Assembly: GCA_011799875.1 (NCBI GenBank)
Contig: CM022298.1
Location: forward strand, 283,289,395 to 283,353,394
Length of the DNA: 64,000 nucleotides
Reading direction: 5' to 3'
Source: Thinopyrum elongatum
Lineage: Eukaryota; Streptophyta; Magnoliopsida; Poales; Poaceae
The stretch's first letter is position 1; every line of letters begins with the position of its first letter. Positions 44,564 through 56,322 of this stretch are shown piece by piece. The notes below the pieces were generated by a model. That model worked only from the letters and a program-made list of their open reading frames with translations, was not told the DNA's origin and made no database searches. Position numbers and translations under genes: made by a program.

Positions 44564-45886
44564 AGCACCACCGCCCACTGGGTTATGTCCACGAGGCTGG
44601 TTATGGTTCCGCCCACTGCTTGACATCCTACTGTAACTCTAGCTTGGGCGAGGGGTGGAATGAATCCGGCTTCGACTGTAAGAATAAGCCTGCTGCTGAA
44701 CCAATGCTGTCTGAAGGAGCTCTCTAGCCCTCCTCATCTCAACCGCTGTTGGAGACTCGCCTTCAACCGGGATAGCCGCCAATCATGATGCCGCAGCGAT
44801 CATGTTATCCAAAGGGTTAGAGTAATGACCCGGTGGTGTTGGCATGTGTTGCGGCGGGATATTGTTCTGACGAGGCGGATCCATGGTGCGCGGCTGAACT
44901 GGCGCTCCCATCCCAGGCGCTTCAACCCGGTCCGCCACTGGCGGGTTACTGGTTCCTGCTCCTGGCATGTTAAAGAGGTTCCTCGCCTCATAAACCAGTG
45001 GCAGGCGAGACTGATGCCTCCTTCTCATGACTTCGTTTGAAGCGTTCTGATCTAGCATGAGTCGGTAAGACTCCGACTGAATCCGCTGCACTTGAGCATC
45101 CAACGTAACCCGCTCCGCAGCCATTCTGGCATCTTCAGCTGCCAGGTCTTCCTTAGCTTGAGCTATCTGATCTCGCAATTTCACGACTTCCGCGTTATGC
45201 TGATCTTGATTATCCGGGTTAACCTCCGTCATCAGCAGTGTTGCCAAGGCGTCTAGTAAACCGGACAAGACTTGAGCCAGCAGGCGCGCAGGGCCTCCTG
45301 CCCCGGCTGCCGTCGCCGCTGCTGACCCGGAAATCAATGCCGCTGCAGTTGAAGAGTGCTGCACTGGCTGCATACCGGCCATGAAGATTGCAACCCGGTT
45401 CGGCGGCTCGTAGGGGTCCGGAATACTATCGCCATCGGAACAGCCCCCAAGCCGACCGTCTTGCAGTCGGTACAATGATTCGGTTTCACCGGTGGATGAC
45501 TCGCCATCAGAATAGACAACTATCTCACCGTCAGATACTGATTTATCCTCAGATCCCGCACCATTGATGAATCCCACGAAGGCACGACTCATGGCGGGCT
45601 GAAATCGGGCGGGTTTTGCACGCTGAGCCGTCTTGATGATGTCGGTGCAGGTGTCTGGCTCAGGGCCCGGTTCGCCGATCTTGCCAATGAAGACGTGAAT
45701 TCCACCAAAGGGGACCCGGTACCCGTACTCAATTGAGCCGGCCTCGGGGTCCCAGCCTTCGTCGTCGATGTAGAGCTTGCCGCGACGACTCTTGGTCATC
45801 TGACCCATAGCGTATCCCTTGATCCCTTTGAAGTTGCCCTTCAAGAACTCGAAACCACCGTGCGCTGGCCCCACGGTGGGCGCCAA
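44564..45886 (-). pseudogene. gag: Gag N-terminal part of element B
   Basis: The open frame 44783-45886 (minus) begins inside the primer binding site with no ATG at that point; the first ATG in frame gives MGQMTKSRRGKLYIDDEG, the likely start. Features are YGYRVPFGGIHVFIGKIGE, an acidic Ser/Thr-rich region, an Ala/Gly-rich linker and a coiled-coil-like segment (VVKLRDQIAQAKEDLAAED). The paralogous protein in A is at 46550-47986. It loses frame toward 44783, and element E cuts it at 44564. It is the matrix-like N-terminus of the Tat gag, by position. Confidence 0.75.
45868..45886 (-). other. Primer binding site of element B
   Basis: TTGGCGCCCACCGTGGGG is read on the minus strand just after the 5' LTR end; the same sequence is in A at 47969-47986. 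The tRNA is not assigned. Confidence 0.7.
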
Positions 45887-45887
45887 C

Positions 45888-46429
45888 TATCATGGAATAG
45901 TCACGGCAGATGTCCTAGTGTGAGGACTTAGTCGTGGAGCCATCGCAATGAGGTTATTTTTAAAGGGGTTAATCAGGACAAAGGACACGGGGAGTTTATA
46001 CTGGTTCGGCCCCTTGCGGTGAAGGTGAAAGCCTAATCCAGTTTAAGGTGGTATTGCTAGGGTTTCGATGACTAGGGAGCGAATACGCTTAACCTGGCTC
46101 TCGATCTCTTCTCTCTTGTTCCTAAACCGCCGCCGGGTCGTCCCTTTATATACACAGGTTGATGCCCGGCGGTTCATAGAATCCCGGCCGGCTCATAAAC
46201 ATGTCCGGCTCGGTATCCACTCTTTCCTATCTTACAATACAAGTCATATACGCATGGTGGTTTACATCTATGGGCCCTAACTCGCCTTTGGGCTTTGGGC
46301 CTTCTTATTAAGTCTCCTTCGTAAGTCGCCATCTTCCATGTCTTCATGGGCTTCAATACAGGTAAATCACTATGAGCATAACCCGGCCCCTCCTAGGCAG
46401 TTTATACTTCAATAGTTATATCCCCAACA
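45888..46429 (-). repeat. 5' LTR of element B
   Basis: It pairs with 20796-21337, same length of 542 bases. The last bases read TGATA in place of TGACA-type (mutated end at 45888-45889). The target duplication GGGGC follows at 46430-46434. Confidence 0.93.
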
Positions 46430-47986
46430 GGGGCCCTTAAAGTCCTTGGGCAGACGCTCATTACACAGAGCCAGCACTAAACACGGCACCCAAACTTACC
46501 TGGAGGTCATCCCTGCCTCCACAGATGCAGATGGATTTAACTGAAATTGCTAGTGAGCCCCTAACTGAGCCGCCATCTCCACCTCACGACGGGCTCTAGC
46601 TTGATCCACAAGGGCTTGAGTATCATGATGAACATGGGGCGGGTTATGTCCGCGGGGCGGGTCATCATTGCGGGGCGGGTTACGACGCTGTTCGCTGCTA
46701 GACACCGCTGGCGACTCAATACGCCGGCTGTAGCTTCGACTCTGGCGTGGTGTTGAATGAATTCGCTCACGACTGTATGAGTAAGCCGCCTGTTGTGCCA
46801 CGGCCGTCTGAAGAAGCTCCACCGCGTTCCAGGTCTCTATCGCAGCGGGAGACTCGCCTTCGATTGGAATAGCCGCCAAACGTGTGGCCGCAGCAATCAT
46901 GTTATCCACCGGGTTAGAGCAGTGACCAGAAGGCATCGGTACTAGTTGAGGCAGGGTCAGGTTTTGACGAGGCGGGTCTGGCACACGAGGCTGAGCCACC
47001 GCTCCGGTCCCAGGTGCCTCAGTAGCCCCGGTCACATCGGGCGGGTTACTCGGTCCGGCTCCGGGTGTATTAAAAAGGTTCCGCCCCTCGAACTGTGAAG
47101 GCAAACGGCTCTGGTGCCTCCTTCGAAGGACAGCATTTGACGCATTCTGATCCAAATCTAAGCTAAAAGCCTCTGCCCTTATCCGCTGTGACTCGGCCTC
47201 CAAGGTGGCTCGCTTTGTGGTTGTCCTAATATTCTCTGCCTCAAGGTCCTCTCGGGCCTTGGTCACCTCATCCCGCAACTTTGCAACATGCGCATTATGC
47301 TGCACTTGATTCACCGGAGTTACCTCTGCGGCTAACAGAGTCACCAAATCATCCAAAAGTTCAGACAAAACTTGAGCCGGCGGACGGGCAGAGCCGCTCG
47401 CCCCAGCCGTTGCAGCCGCAGTTAAGCCGGACGTCATAGCCGCGGCAGTTGATGATTGTAACGCTGGCTGTGTGCCAGCCATGAAAATAGCGGCCCTACT
47501 TGGCGGCTCATAGGGGTCCGGAATATTGTCGCCATCGGAATAACCCCCAAGCCCTCCGTCTTGAAGTTGATTGATTGACTCGGTTTCGCCGGTTGAGGAT
47601 TCAACACCTGAATAAATGGCCATCTCTCCACCAGATATAGATCCATCCTCGAGACCCACCCCATGAACGAAGCCAACAAAAGCGTGCTTCCGGTCGGGTT
47701 GAGCCCTGGCGGGTTGCGCCCGCCGAGCCATCTCGATGACATCGGCGCAGGAATCCGGCTCAGGCTCTGACTCGCCGATCTTGCCGATGAAGATGTGAAT
47801 TCCGCCGAAGGGGACCCGGTACCCGTACTCGATTGAGTCGGCCTCAGGGCCCCAGCCTGCGTCATCGATGTAGATCTTGCCACGGCGACTCTTGGTCATC
47901 CGGCCCATGGCATATCCTTTGATCCACGAGAAGTTGCCCTTCAAGAACTCGAAACCACCGTGCTCAAGCCCCACGGTGGGCGCCAA
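46430..47986 (-). pseudogene. gag: Gag N-terminal half of element A, cut by element B
   Basis: The 478-residue open frame at 46550-47986 starts within the primer binding site; the first in-frame ATG gives MGRMTKSRRGKIYIDDAG. It resembles B's N-terminal gag (FEFLKGNF, YGYRVPFGGIHIFIGKIGE). Beyond that it has an acidic region, an Ala-rich linker, a coiled-coil-like segment (VAKLRDEVTKAREDLEAEN) and an Arg/Ser-rich region ending in RREVEMAAQLG. The rest of gag continues across the B insertion at 20795. It is open over most of its length, unlike the damaged C-terminal half. Confidence 0.78.
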
Positions 47987-47987
47987 C

Positions 47988-48506
47988 TGTCATGGGTTTA
48001 TCACGACAGATGCCCTAGTGAAAGGACTTAGGTGTGGAGCCATCGCAACGTAGCTTAGCTTGAAGGGGTTGAACGGGACAAAGGACACAAAGGGTTTACC
48101 CAGGTTCGACCCCTCACAACGAGGTAAAAGCCTACGTCATGCTTCTAGTTGTATTGATTGAGTTTCGATCACAAGGGAGCGAATACGCTTGACCTAGTTC
48201 TCGACTTGTTGTTTCCTTGAGTTAACCCGCCGTCGGGTCTCACCTTTATATACATAGGTCGAGGTCCGGCGGCTTACAAGAGTCCGGGTCATATTACACA
48301 TCGTAACCGACCCTATCCCTAAATTACCTCGCCTTGCTAGACAAGCTATCATCAAGCGGCTCATGCCTTCAGATCTTGAGTCACCTCTGGGTTATGGGCT
48401 TTCAACATCCCGTTTGTACACCTTACTGGGCCTTCAAGTATAAGTCACAGACGATATGACCCGCCCCCTCCTGGGCGGGTCATAGCACGGGGCTATATCC
48501 CCAACA
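47988..48506 (-). repeat. 5' LTR of element A
   Basis: It pairs with 8852-9369. Minus-strand ends are TGTTGGGG and ATGACA. It is followed by the TTGGCGCCCACC primer site at 47986 downward. Confidence 0.9.
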
Positions 48507-48511
48507 TCAAC

Positions 48512-49185
48512 CAAGAGTGATTGTGGTTCACGAAGGTCGACCGAAGGTTTGGAGATCGCCGATAAGGATCTGCCATGAGTGAAATCAACCTGAGTCTGAT
48601 CAGCTCTGCGTTGAAGGAGAATAGGGTGAAGAGAGTTTATCTTTTCGTGTTAAGTCACAGCCCCTCCAACCAGACGTAGCCCTTTGGCAGAAGGGTGAAC
48701 TGGTCTACCAAATCTCTCTGTCGCCATCGAGCACCCCTGGTCTTTTCTACTCTACTGCATTTGCCTCAGCAGTTATTATTCGTGCTCTATGCTGATAGAT
48801 TTCTTGATCTTATTGTTCTGTTGTCTCCATCCTGTGTGTCAGTATTCATCCTCATTCATTTTCATTGCCTGTACTTGTTCATTATCATCCTCTTGTGATA
48901 TCGTCCCATACTTTTATTCTGTACCAACTATGTTGTGTCTCACTCTGCTACATCTGTTTGCATGTTGCGTTACTCTCATGATAGTTAAACCAGTGATTCA
49001 TCAAGCACGTACTGTTGTTAATGCTTTCATCGATGAATATGCTTCTGACGAAGAAGATTGACTCAGTCTATTTCCTTCGAAATTATATTCCGCTGTCATG
49101 ATTGGGTTCTGCTTCAAAGCTTTTGTAAGAAAATTTGAATCTCCCATTCACCCCCCCTCTCGTCGATATACCCTCGGTCCTAACA
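48512..49185 (+). repeat. 3' LTR of element F, second part
   Basis: It continues the LTR interrupted at 8851. The end CATTCACCCCCCCTCTCGTC...CCTAACA is typical of Sirevirus LTR 3' ends. The ORFs at 48695-49061 lie in the LTR and are not supported as genes. The bases after it (ATAAC) would be its target duplication; the other copy is outside the window. Confidence 0.75.
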
Positions 49186-49194
49186 ATAACATAC

Positions 49195-50433
49195 CAGGAA
49201 CCGATGTATATGTGCCCTCACCGCTGATGTCCATCTCGTGGTTTTCCTCCTCTCTCTACACCGCCACCTTCGCCCAGTGCCATCTAGCAGTCAATCTGGT
49301 ACAAATGCTTTGACTCCCACAGCTAAAAAAGCTTGCACTTGTGGTGGTTGATCTATCGGAGGCCTCACTGCACATCATCATCCACTCTAGCTGACCTGCC
49401 CTGGTGTGCTTGTGCTTGCTTTTGGAAAAGAAATCTGTATCCGTTGTCACCAAATAAAGTCACCTCACCTTGTAAGCATTGGAATTTGTTTTGAAGGATT
49501 GGAGCTCAACATCGAAGATGCCCCTTCACATGAAAGGTTGCTCCTTGACTCTTGTTATGCACCTTCGCAAATAACTGTGGTCTCTGCGCCTAAACTGGAG
49601 ACCTTGGGTGTAATTCGCAATCCCTTTAAATGGTTTAAGATGTTGTTTGGCTCCACTCTTATTCAGGTACTGTATATTATCATGTACACTTTTGTAATCA
49701 TAAGATGCATTTTTCATTTGTGCGCATAAGTTTTATATCATCTTGGAGTACACTTTTGGTACTAATATTATGTTTTATGCTCAATGAAGAGCTTGTCCAT
49801 GGATAGCCTATCAATGGTGCTAGATTCTGTCAAGACGTTATATATCAATATGTGGTGTTTTGATCTGAACACGAGTATTGCAATGCTTTCCATGTTTGGA
49901 GAATTTGTATATAAAGGTGATGATTTCACACACATTGAAAGCCCATATAGAATGTGCTAGAATTAACCGTTCTGTCATCGCCCTTTCGACATACTCTTTT
50001 TTAGAGATTAACTATTTTCAGTCTTCATGTCTATTTAGGCACTAACACATGGATGAAAAGTATAACCAATCGATGGCTTAAGAAGCACCGGGATTTTCTT
50101 TGTTCTCATGACATTCATTTGAGGACAATAATGCTGGAAGGATATGCATCCAACCATGCAAACACTAGCTTTGTCACATTCTTCATGTTAAATGCAAGGG
50201 TACTATTATACGTGAGGATTAAGTTTTTTAACAATAAAAATCTCGCGGATGGACATGTTGAACAGCATAAAAAGAAGTTTCAGGTGGACAAAAGGGCTTC
50301 TGAACATGCTCGGCTTCTATTTACAACAACTTGTCATCATCATGTACCAGTAGATTTTCTGGCCCATCATCTTGATTTTATGGATCAGACCGATCCATTT
50401 GATTGTGATTGCCAAAAACTTTGGTGGAGTTAG
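49195..50433 (+). pseudogene. F-box/LRR/FBD-type protein gene remnant (3' portion, three exons)
   Basis: The only host-gene trace. The first exon part (about 49195-49666) gives LRR-like segments (FSSSLYTATFAQCHLAVNLV, then LPQLKKLALVVVDLSEASL after a stop, then IKSPHLVSIGICFEGLELNI and ITVVSAPKLETLGVI). An intron 49667-49789 joins to SLSMDSLSMVLDSVKTLYIN. A second intron 49917-50038 (AAAG|GTGATG...TTTAG|GCACT) preserves the frame. The last exon (to 50433) is open and has an FBD-like block (KKHRDFLCSHDIHLRTIML, then EQHKKKFQVDKRASEHARLLF). Such proteins are usually SCF ubiquitin-ligase adaptors; here the N-terminal F-box is missing, and stops and a frameshift occur near 49310-49410. Element F ends nine bases before the readable part. 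Confidence 0.75.
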
Positions 50434-51560
50434 ATGTTATTGTCCTGTTCAATCTGGGTTTTGTCTAAACCTGATGAACAATTAATCCTCGTGCTTTTGT
50501 ATCGTTTGTAAGATGAAGTTAGATATTGTTGCCCTTTTCAACTCGGCTTTGACACATATTTTCTTTCAAACTAGGCCAATGGCTTGCCATTTCTTTAATT
50601 AAAACATAAATAGTATAAGAAATCACAACATAGGGAAAGAACATCACTCTCGCGGGCTCCTTGAGCTCATTGTTCATTACAGAACCCAAGTGCTTAGCGC
50701 CCGCCAGCACCTACAAACTAATTTTGAGCTAGCACACAAATGGGTTGTAATTCTTAATAAGAAAAGTTGCATGGTAGTAATAGATTTGGATTCTGACATT
50801 TGGGACCCCACGAGTAAAAAGCCTATCCAAGGTGGTGTCAACTCGGCCATAAACATTGGGAAACTTGGTTTTAAAATTCCTGTAAATCCAAAACTGACCT
50901 GAAAATCATGAAACTTGGCATGGTGTTATGACATGGCACCAATATGCTGTGGTGAAAATTTTGTCCAATTTGGGACAAGTTTTGGTATAAACTTCTTACA
51001 ATCCGGAGCTTCTCTCAAGAAGCCTCATGGTTCTGAGAGGGAACGTGTCACCTCTGTGTGTGAAACAACATACGCTCTCTTCCCGCCTTGATTTATTTTA
51101 CAGAGGCAACATGCAACTATTGGAGTGTCATGCTAAAGTATGAAATTATTCAGGGGTCGTTTCGCCTTTCTTATACATTATTTGAGTTTTCTAGGCATTT
51201 TGAAAAAAATAGCTGCCATGTTATTATCACAAATGGGTGATTTTTTTCAACCGTGGGTGTTACACTAACTATTTACTACCGCAGGCAGCTGTTTGATTAG
51301 ATGGGACACATGCGAGCTGTCCGCCATGAAGTCTCGACGGGATGAGAGCGAGCAGCCCGCCATGCAGGCGCGAGCGGTGCCAAAAATTTATTGATGGTTT
51401 TGGTTTCGGCTGCCTTGGGAAGGTACGTAGAACAGTCCTCCGTTCTTATCTACAAGCGTCGCCACCGAGGATCACTACCTGCTACAACGGAGGACGAGTT
51501 GGCCATGTCACTTCCGATATGCGATCCCATCCTCGAGTAACTCAGAAGTCCCACCAAGGA
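50434..51560. other. Unassigned sequence downstream of the F-box remnant
   Basis: No supported gene. It contains AT-rich 3' flanking DNA, then a segment around 50840-51200 (TGAAACTTGGCATGGTGTTATGACATGGCACC and the following bases) that reads like repetitive DNA, but I cannot assign a family. Short frames at 50690-50902 and 51342-51563 have no recognisable motif. Confidence 0.4.
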
Positions 51561-54500
51561 TAGAAGCGTATATTGAAGACGCTTTGCAAGGTGGATATCA
51601 TTACAACATACCATGTACTGAATAGATGAGAATACCAGATAAAGGCTTACACTCGCCAGAAGCTATAACATGAATATATGAATACATCAATACATAGCAA
51701 TCATCATATAGAAGAGCAGGATTCGAATACGAATGAAATCAAACGAAAAGAAAGAATGACATCCACCCTGCTAACCCCAGGCTCCTGACCCGGAACCCAT
51801 CCTATGATCGTCGAAGAGGAAGAAAAATAAGAACTCCAAAAGCAAACATGCATCGCTCTCACGTCAAAGCATCGTTTTACCTGTACCTGCACCTATTGTT
51901 GTAGTAATCTATGAGCCACGAGGACTCTGCAATCCCATTACCATGGGTATCAAGACTAGCAAAGCTTAATGGGTATGGAATGGATAAGTGGTGAGGTTGC
52001 AGCAAGCACTAAGCATTGTATGGTGGATAGCTTACGGGTACAAGAGTAAGAAGACTAAACTACGCATAACGGTCGCAAACTAGAAATGATCAAGAAGTGA
52101 TCCTGAACTACTTACGAGTCAAACATAACCCCACTGTGTTCTCTTCCCGAACTCCCTCGAAAAGAGATGGCCACGGTTACGCACGCGGTTGGTGTATTTT
52201 AATTAAGTTTAGTGTCAAGTTCTCTACAACCGGATATTATAAATTTCCAAGTCGCCACATAACCGCGGGCACGGCTTCCAAAAAGATTTAACCCTGCAGG
52301 GGTGCTCCAAGTAGTCCATTATAAATTACCACATGCATCCGACGGAACATCCTCACACCGTGATAACACGATGCTTACAATAAGGAATCCCGGTGGACAA
52401 GCCACTTGTCAAAGGTAAAACAAAACCAGCAAGACCTCCCGATGTATCGACAATCCCGATACGAGCCGCGTATCTAGTTCTCAGGACACAGCGGATAAGC
52501 AAAGCTTATGGATAGCTGAGACCCAAGTTTCCAAGGGGGAGCCGCAAGGTGCTCTGTTCTGGACCAACACTAATGAGGAGCACTAGCCCGGGATTGTTGA
52601 TTAATTAGCCATGGGGTCCGGAAAATCCCTATGCAAGTTTTAGTTGTTATTAGGCAAATTTATAACCAAAGATGGGCCTTGCTGTAAGAGTTTTATCCTA
52701 AGCGAATGATCAGGGGGTCCCCATAAAACCCCACACATGTTAGGAGCGCTCATCAAGGAACATAACACCGGTATGACAGAAACTAGGGCAGCAAGAGTGG
52801 AACAAAATACTAAGCAAAAGGCCGAGCCTTCACCCTTTACCAAGTATATAGATGCATTAATTAAATAAGAGATATTGTGATATCCTAAGATATCCATGTC
52901 CCAACATGGAACAGCCTATAACTAGCAATGCTATAAGAGGGGCTGAGCAAAGCGGCAACATAGCCAAACAACAGTTTGCTGGGATGGTGGAAGGTTAGAG
53001 GTTGTTTCATGGCAATTTGGAAGGCTGACAAACAAGTGGTAGGTAGCAAGACATAGCGATAGCATCAAGACAACTAGCAAGCAAAGATAGTAGTGATATC
53101 CAAGGTAATGATCAACTTGCCTGCAATCTAGCTAGGAAGAAGATCGAATCCATGAAGTAGTCGAACAAAGTGTAGTCGAACAAATCCTCACGTTTGCAAC
53201 GTTACCGAGAACTATCGAGAAGAAGCACAACCAGAAAGAAGCAAACAAGTCGGTAAACCAACAAGCATAATCATGGCATGATGCACAACCAAGTATGATG
53301 CATTTCCATTTTAATGAGGCATGGCATGGCAAGATGCAACAATCAAATGCTACACATTAAGTGAAGCTTAATATGCAACGAGTTGTATATTGACAAAACT
53401 CCACATTAAAATGATTTAGTTCACTATCGTTTATGTCCTCAAAAAGTTTAAATGTTGGTTAACATGGCAAGAGGTGAAGCATAATCAAACTACACATTTA
53501 GGCATTTTAAATGAGGCCAAAAACAACAAATAACAATTCCCGAAATTCGCCATATGGAAATTTCGAATTTGGTACTGTTCTGCCTAAAACATAATTTTAA
53601 AGTTTTTAAACAGTAAAAAAAAAGTGCACCATGTTAATCTACACATTTTTCTAGACAATTTACATATATAGTTTATTTAATTGGGAGCTACGGTTAATTA
53701 GTTATGAAATAATCCATTTTTGCATGTCATTTATGTGAATTAATGCAAACAACAATTGTAAACATTTTTAACATGGATGAAAGATGCAAATTGTGAAAGT
53801 ACATGAAATTCTACCCGAGTTTCATATATGACTTGTTTTATTTAGATGCTTGGTTATTTAGTTATTAGCAGTTTAAAATGGTGGCAAAACTGTAATTATG
53901 CATGTTCTGGAAAATGGTTAAATTCGCAGCAAGGAAAAAATTACACGCGCCAAAACTGGCCTGGAATAGGAATTGGGCAACAACATCTATAACGTGCGCA
54001 CGGGCACTGGATAGGCTGGTGGCTCACAATGGGTCTTGGGCCGTCGGTGAAGAGGGCTGGCTGGGCCTTGGCCTGGTCGGTGGCGAGGCCGAGAAGAGCT
54101 GGGCCGGCGCAGCTATGGACAAGGCCAAGCGGGTCACCTAGTCAACACGCGAGGTGCGCGTGCAGCGGATCAAACAGGGCAGCAACAGGAACTTGGGCGG
54201 TGGCGCGACAACATAGCAGAGGACGGCGGTGATGTCTTGGGGCTCCAGCAAGCTGGGGAGGTGAGGCAACGACCGGGATGGCCGGGACCGGATGGATCCG
54301 TGGAGAGGCGGCGGCGGTGTTCTATGAGGTGCCCTCATGGACTTGGCATCCATGGCAAAGCAGAGGAGGAAGGGCGATGACTTGACGCCCGGGAGGTGCG
54401 AAGGAGGTCCTGGACGGCGGGGAACGGCAGATCTGCCATGAGGCCCCTCGGCTCGATCCATTTCAGGTGGTGGCGGCGCTCGGTGGTGGACTGCTGAAGG

Positions 54501-54724
54501 GCGGCGGCCTTCTCCTGTACTTGAGCAGAGAGGGGAGGGGGAGTTAGGGAGGAGACAGGAAAGAAAGGAGAGAGGGAGGAGGAAGATGGGTGTGGGGTTT
54601 GGCCTAGGTCAGCTGCCGGCACCGGCGAGGTTGTCGGAAGGTGCGGTGGCGGGGTCGGCGAGGCGCAAGGGGAGCTCGAGACGAGTGGGGCTCGAGCTCC
54701 ATGGAACAAGAGGAGCACAAGAGG
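51561..54724 (-). mobile_element. Partial long LTR D (LARD/Sukkula-like), minus strand
   Basis: Read on the minus strand it follows the same order as the LTRs of E and C. A GC-rich leader-like block (54724 to about 54140) is followed by an AT-rich block (about 53960-53350), then the island AGGCAAGTTGATCATTACC (about 53100-53125) and the island CACCCCTGCAGGG (52292-52304). The minus-strand ORF at 54335-54898 is mostly the GC-rich block and is not a supported gene. The 3' end of the LTR is not clear; the left boundary is approximate. A transposon splits it at 54725; the rest is 56323-56479. Confidence 0.55.
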
Positions 54725-54842
54725 GGGAGCACCTATGTGCCGCTTACTGCGGCAACCAGTCGGGGCTTCGGACAGGGCACCCCCCGACTGGGCGGCCCAC
54801 ACAGGCAGTGAGCGGTGTAAAAATGAAAGAAAAACGTGAAGC

Positions 54843-54904
54843 TTCAGCGAGGAATCGATCTCATGACCGCGCTCTTGTAGAGCGAGGTACCTAACCACTA
54901 CGCC
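54843..54904 (-). other. tRNA-like sequence inside the TIR transposon
   Basis: On the minus strand GCGTAGTGGTTAGGTACC resembles an A box/D arm. It is followed by CGCTC-TACAA-GAGCG, which can form an anticodon-like stem, then GAGATCGATTCCTC, which resembles a B box and T arm. The acceptor stem and loop lengths are poor, so it is not called as a functional tRNA. Confidence 0.35.
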
Positions 54905-54959
54905 TGATTGATGCTAGTGGTCATATGCAATGCGAATACTATAGAACTAGTCACATCAC

Positions 54960-55980
54960 CAGATCCGGTTATTTTTTCTTTTTTTGATCTTTTCTTGTAA
55001 TTTCTGAATATTTTTTTTAAATGTAAGAACGTTTTTTACGAACACACACGAGTTTTAAATTTTTTTAGCATTTTTTTGAATATGTAATCAAATTTTAAAA
55101 ATGGAACAATTTTGAAGTTGTGGACAAATATTGAAAAACAGGAACATTTTTTAAAATTACGATCAGTATTGATAAAAACGTACAAGTTTTTTGAAAATGT
55201 TTACAATATTTTGAATTGTTGAAAAAAACTAAAAACAGGAACATATTTTGAATTTGTGAACAAATCCTAAAAAAATATGAACATTTTGTTAAATTCCAAA
55301 CAAAAATTCACAATCATGAACAAGTTTTGACAAAATGCAAACATTTTTTGAATTTGTGAACACTTTTCAAAAGGAGGAGCATTTTTTAATTTGTGAACAA
55401 ATTCTGAGAACAGGAACATTTTTTAATTTGTGATTTTTTTTTAAATGGGAAGATTTTTTTAGAATGATGAACAATTTTTTAAAGATGTGATTTTTTTAAA
55501 AGAAAAACATACCAAACAAAATTTGAAAAACGATCATTTTTTGAAAATTGCAAACAATTTTTGAAACATTCCAAAAAATGTTCTCGAACCTGAAATTTGT
55601 TCAAAAATGCAGAAAAATGGTCTATATTTTGAAAAAGTGCGTACATATTTTGAATTTTTGAACATTTTCACAGACAAGAACATTTTTGTGCCTATGCGAA
55701 CAAAAAAATTGAAACTGCAGAAAATGTTTTTGAAAAACATGAAACTTTTTTGAAGTTGCGAACAAATTATGAAATTCTGAACAAAATTTTAAACCATGAA
55801 CATTTTTTGAATTTTTGAAGAAATATTTGAAAATGGAACATTTCATGAAATTATGAACATTTTTTGAAACAAAGCGAACAAATTTTGCAAGTTATGAACA
55901 AAATTTCAAAACAGGAACATTTTTAGTAAAAATGAACAAAATTTGTAAAATGCGAACATTTTTTGAAAAAGAAATCTAAG
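54960..55980. repeat. Degenerate AT-rich short-period repeats
   Basis: About 1 kb of imperfect repeats of GAACATTTTTTGAATTTGTG and AACAAATTTTGAAAA-type phrases with variable spacing, in the core of the TIR transposon. ORFs in it are composition artefacts. The stretch 55980-56130 is an A/G-rich purine run, and GGTTCCCAAAACCG occurs twice at 56155-56215. Confidence 0.8.
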
Positions 55981-56322
55981 AAAGAAAAATGAAAATGAAA
56001 AGAAAAGAAAATCGGAGAAAAAAGAAACAAAAAGGAAATAAGTAAAGAAAATAAACAGAAAAAGGAAACAAGGAAAGAAAAGGAAAAAAGAAACAGAAAA
56101 AAAGAAAAACGAAAAGAAAAATAGAAAAGAAAGAAATCCGGTTCAGGAACCTTCTAGAAGGTTCCCAAAACCGTAAAAAACCGTCTGGGAACCTCTAGAA
56201 GGTTCCCAAAACCGGGAACACTGAAAGCGCTTAAACAGGCCGGCCGAATACGACCTATCGGATCGACCGCCTGTGCGAACCTGTGACTTCTTGCCGCAGA
56301 GAGCGGCGAATAGGAAATTCCC

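Larger units (their letters stand above)
20796..46429 (-). mobile_element. Tat-lineage Ty3/gypsy retrotransposon B, inserted in gag of element A and itself interrupted by E
   Basis: LTRs of exactly 542 bases lie at 20796-21337 and 45888-46429, with a perfect 5-bp duplication GGGGC on both sides. The primer binding site TTGGCGCCCACCGTGGGG follows the right-hand LTR on the minus strand. The internal order is the same as in A. LTR divergence by eye is about 19 in 542. Its LTR is related to A's LTR but belongs to a distinct subfamily. From 32044 down to 27098 all gag-pol pieces share one reading frame, with stop codons but no frameshift. Confidence 0.92.
8852..48506 (-). mobile_element. Tat-lineage Ty3/gypsy retrotransposon A (outer), interrupted by elements B and E
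   Basis: Direct LTRs lie at 8852-9369 and 47988-48506. They start TGTTGG and end GACA when read on the minus strand. The 5' LTR is the right-hand one: it is followed on the minus strand by the primer binding site TTGGCGCCCACCGTGGGG. The flanks are GCAAC (8847-8851) and TCAAC (48507-48511), a target duplication with one mismatch. Gag is split by element B at 20795/46430. An archaeal-type RNase H between RT and integrase, together with an antisense gene before the 3' LTR, indicates the Tat clade. LTR divergence by eye is about 33 in 518 bases, the highest of the nested set. Confidence 0.88.
54725..56322. mobile_element. Non-autonomous terminal-inverted-repeat DNA transposon, 1598 bases
   Basis: The left end GGGAGCACCTATGTGCCGCT and the right end, read in reverse, GGGAATTTCCTATTCGCCGC are imperfect inverted repeats that continue with CTGCGGCAA on both sides for roughly 40 bases or more. 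The 8-bp duplication ACAAGAGG flanks it (54717-54724 and 56323-56330). The core is AT-rich, made of degenerate copies of phrases such as GAACATTTTTTGAATTTGTG. No transposase is visible. The 8-bp duplication suggests hAT; an 8-of-9 match would also allow a Mutator-like element. Confidence 0.75.

Noticed and set aside
54335..54898. 187-codon minus-strand ORF
   Set aside because: It crosses the left boundary of the TIR transposon and its target duplication; it is a composition effect of the GC-rich LTR block.
54843..54904. A functional tRNA gene
   Set aside because: No good acceptor stem and imperfect loop sizes; reported only as tRNA-like.
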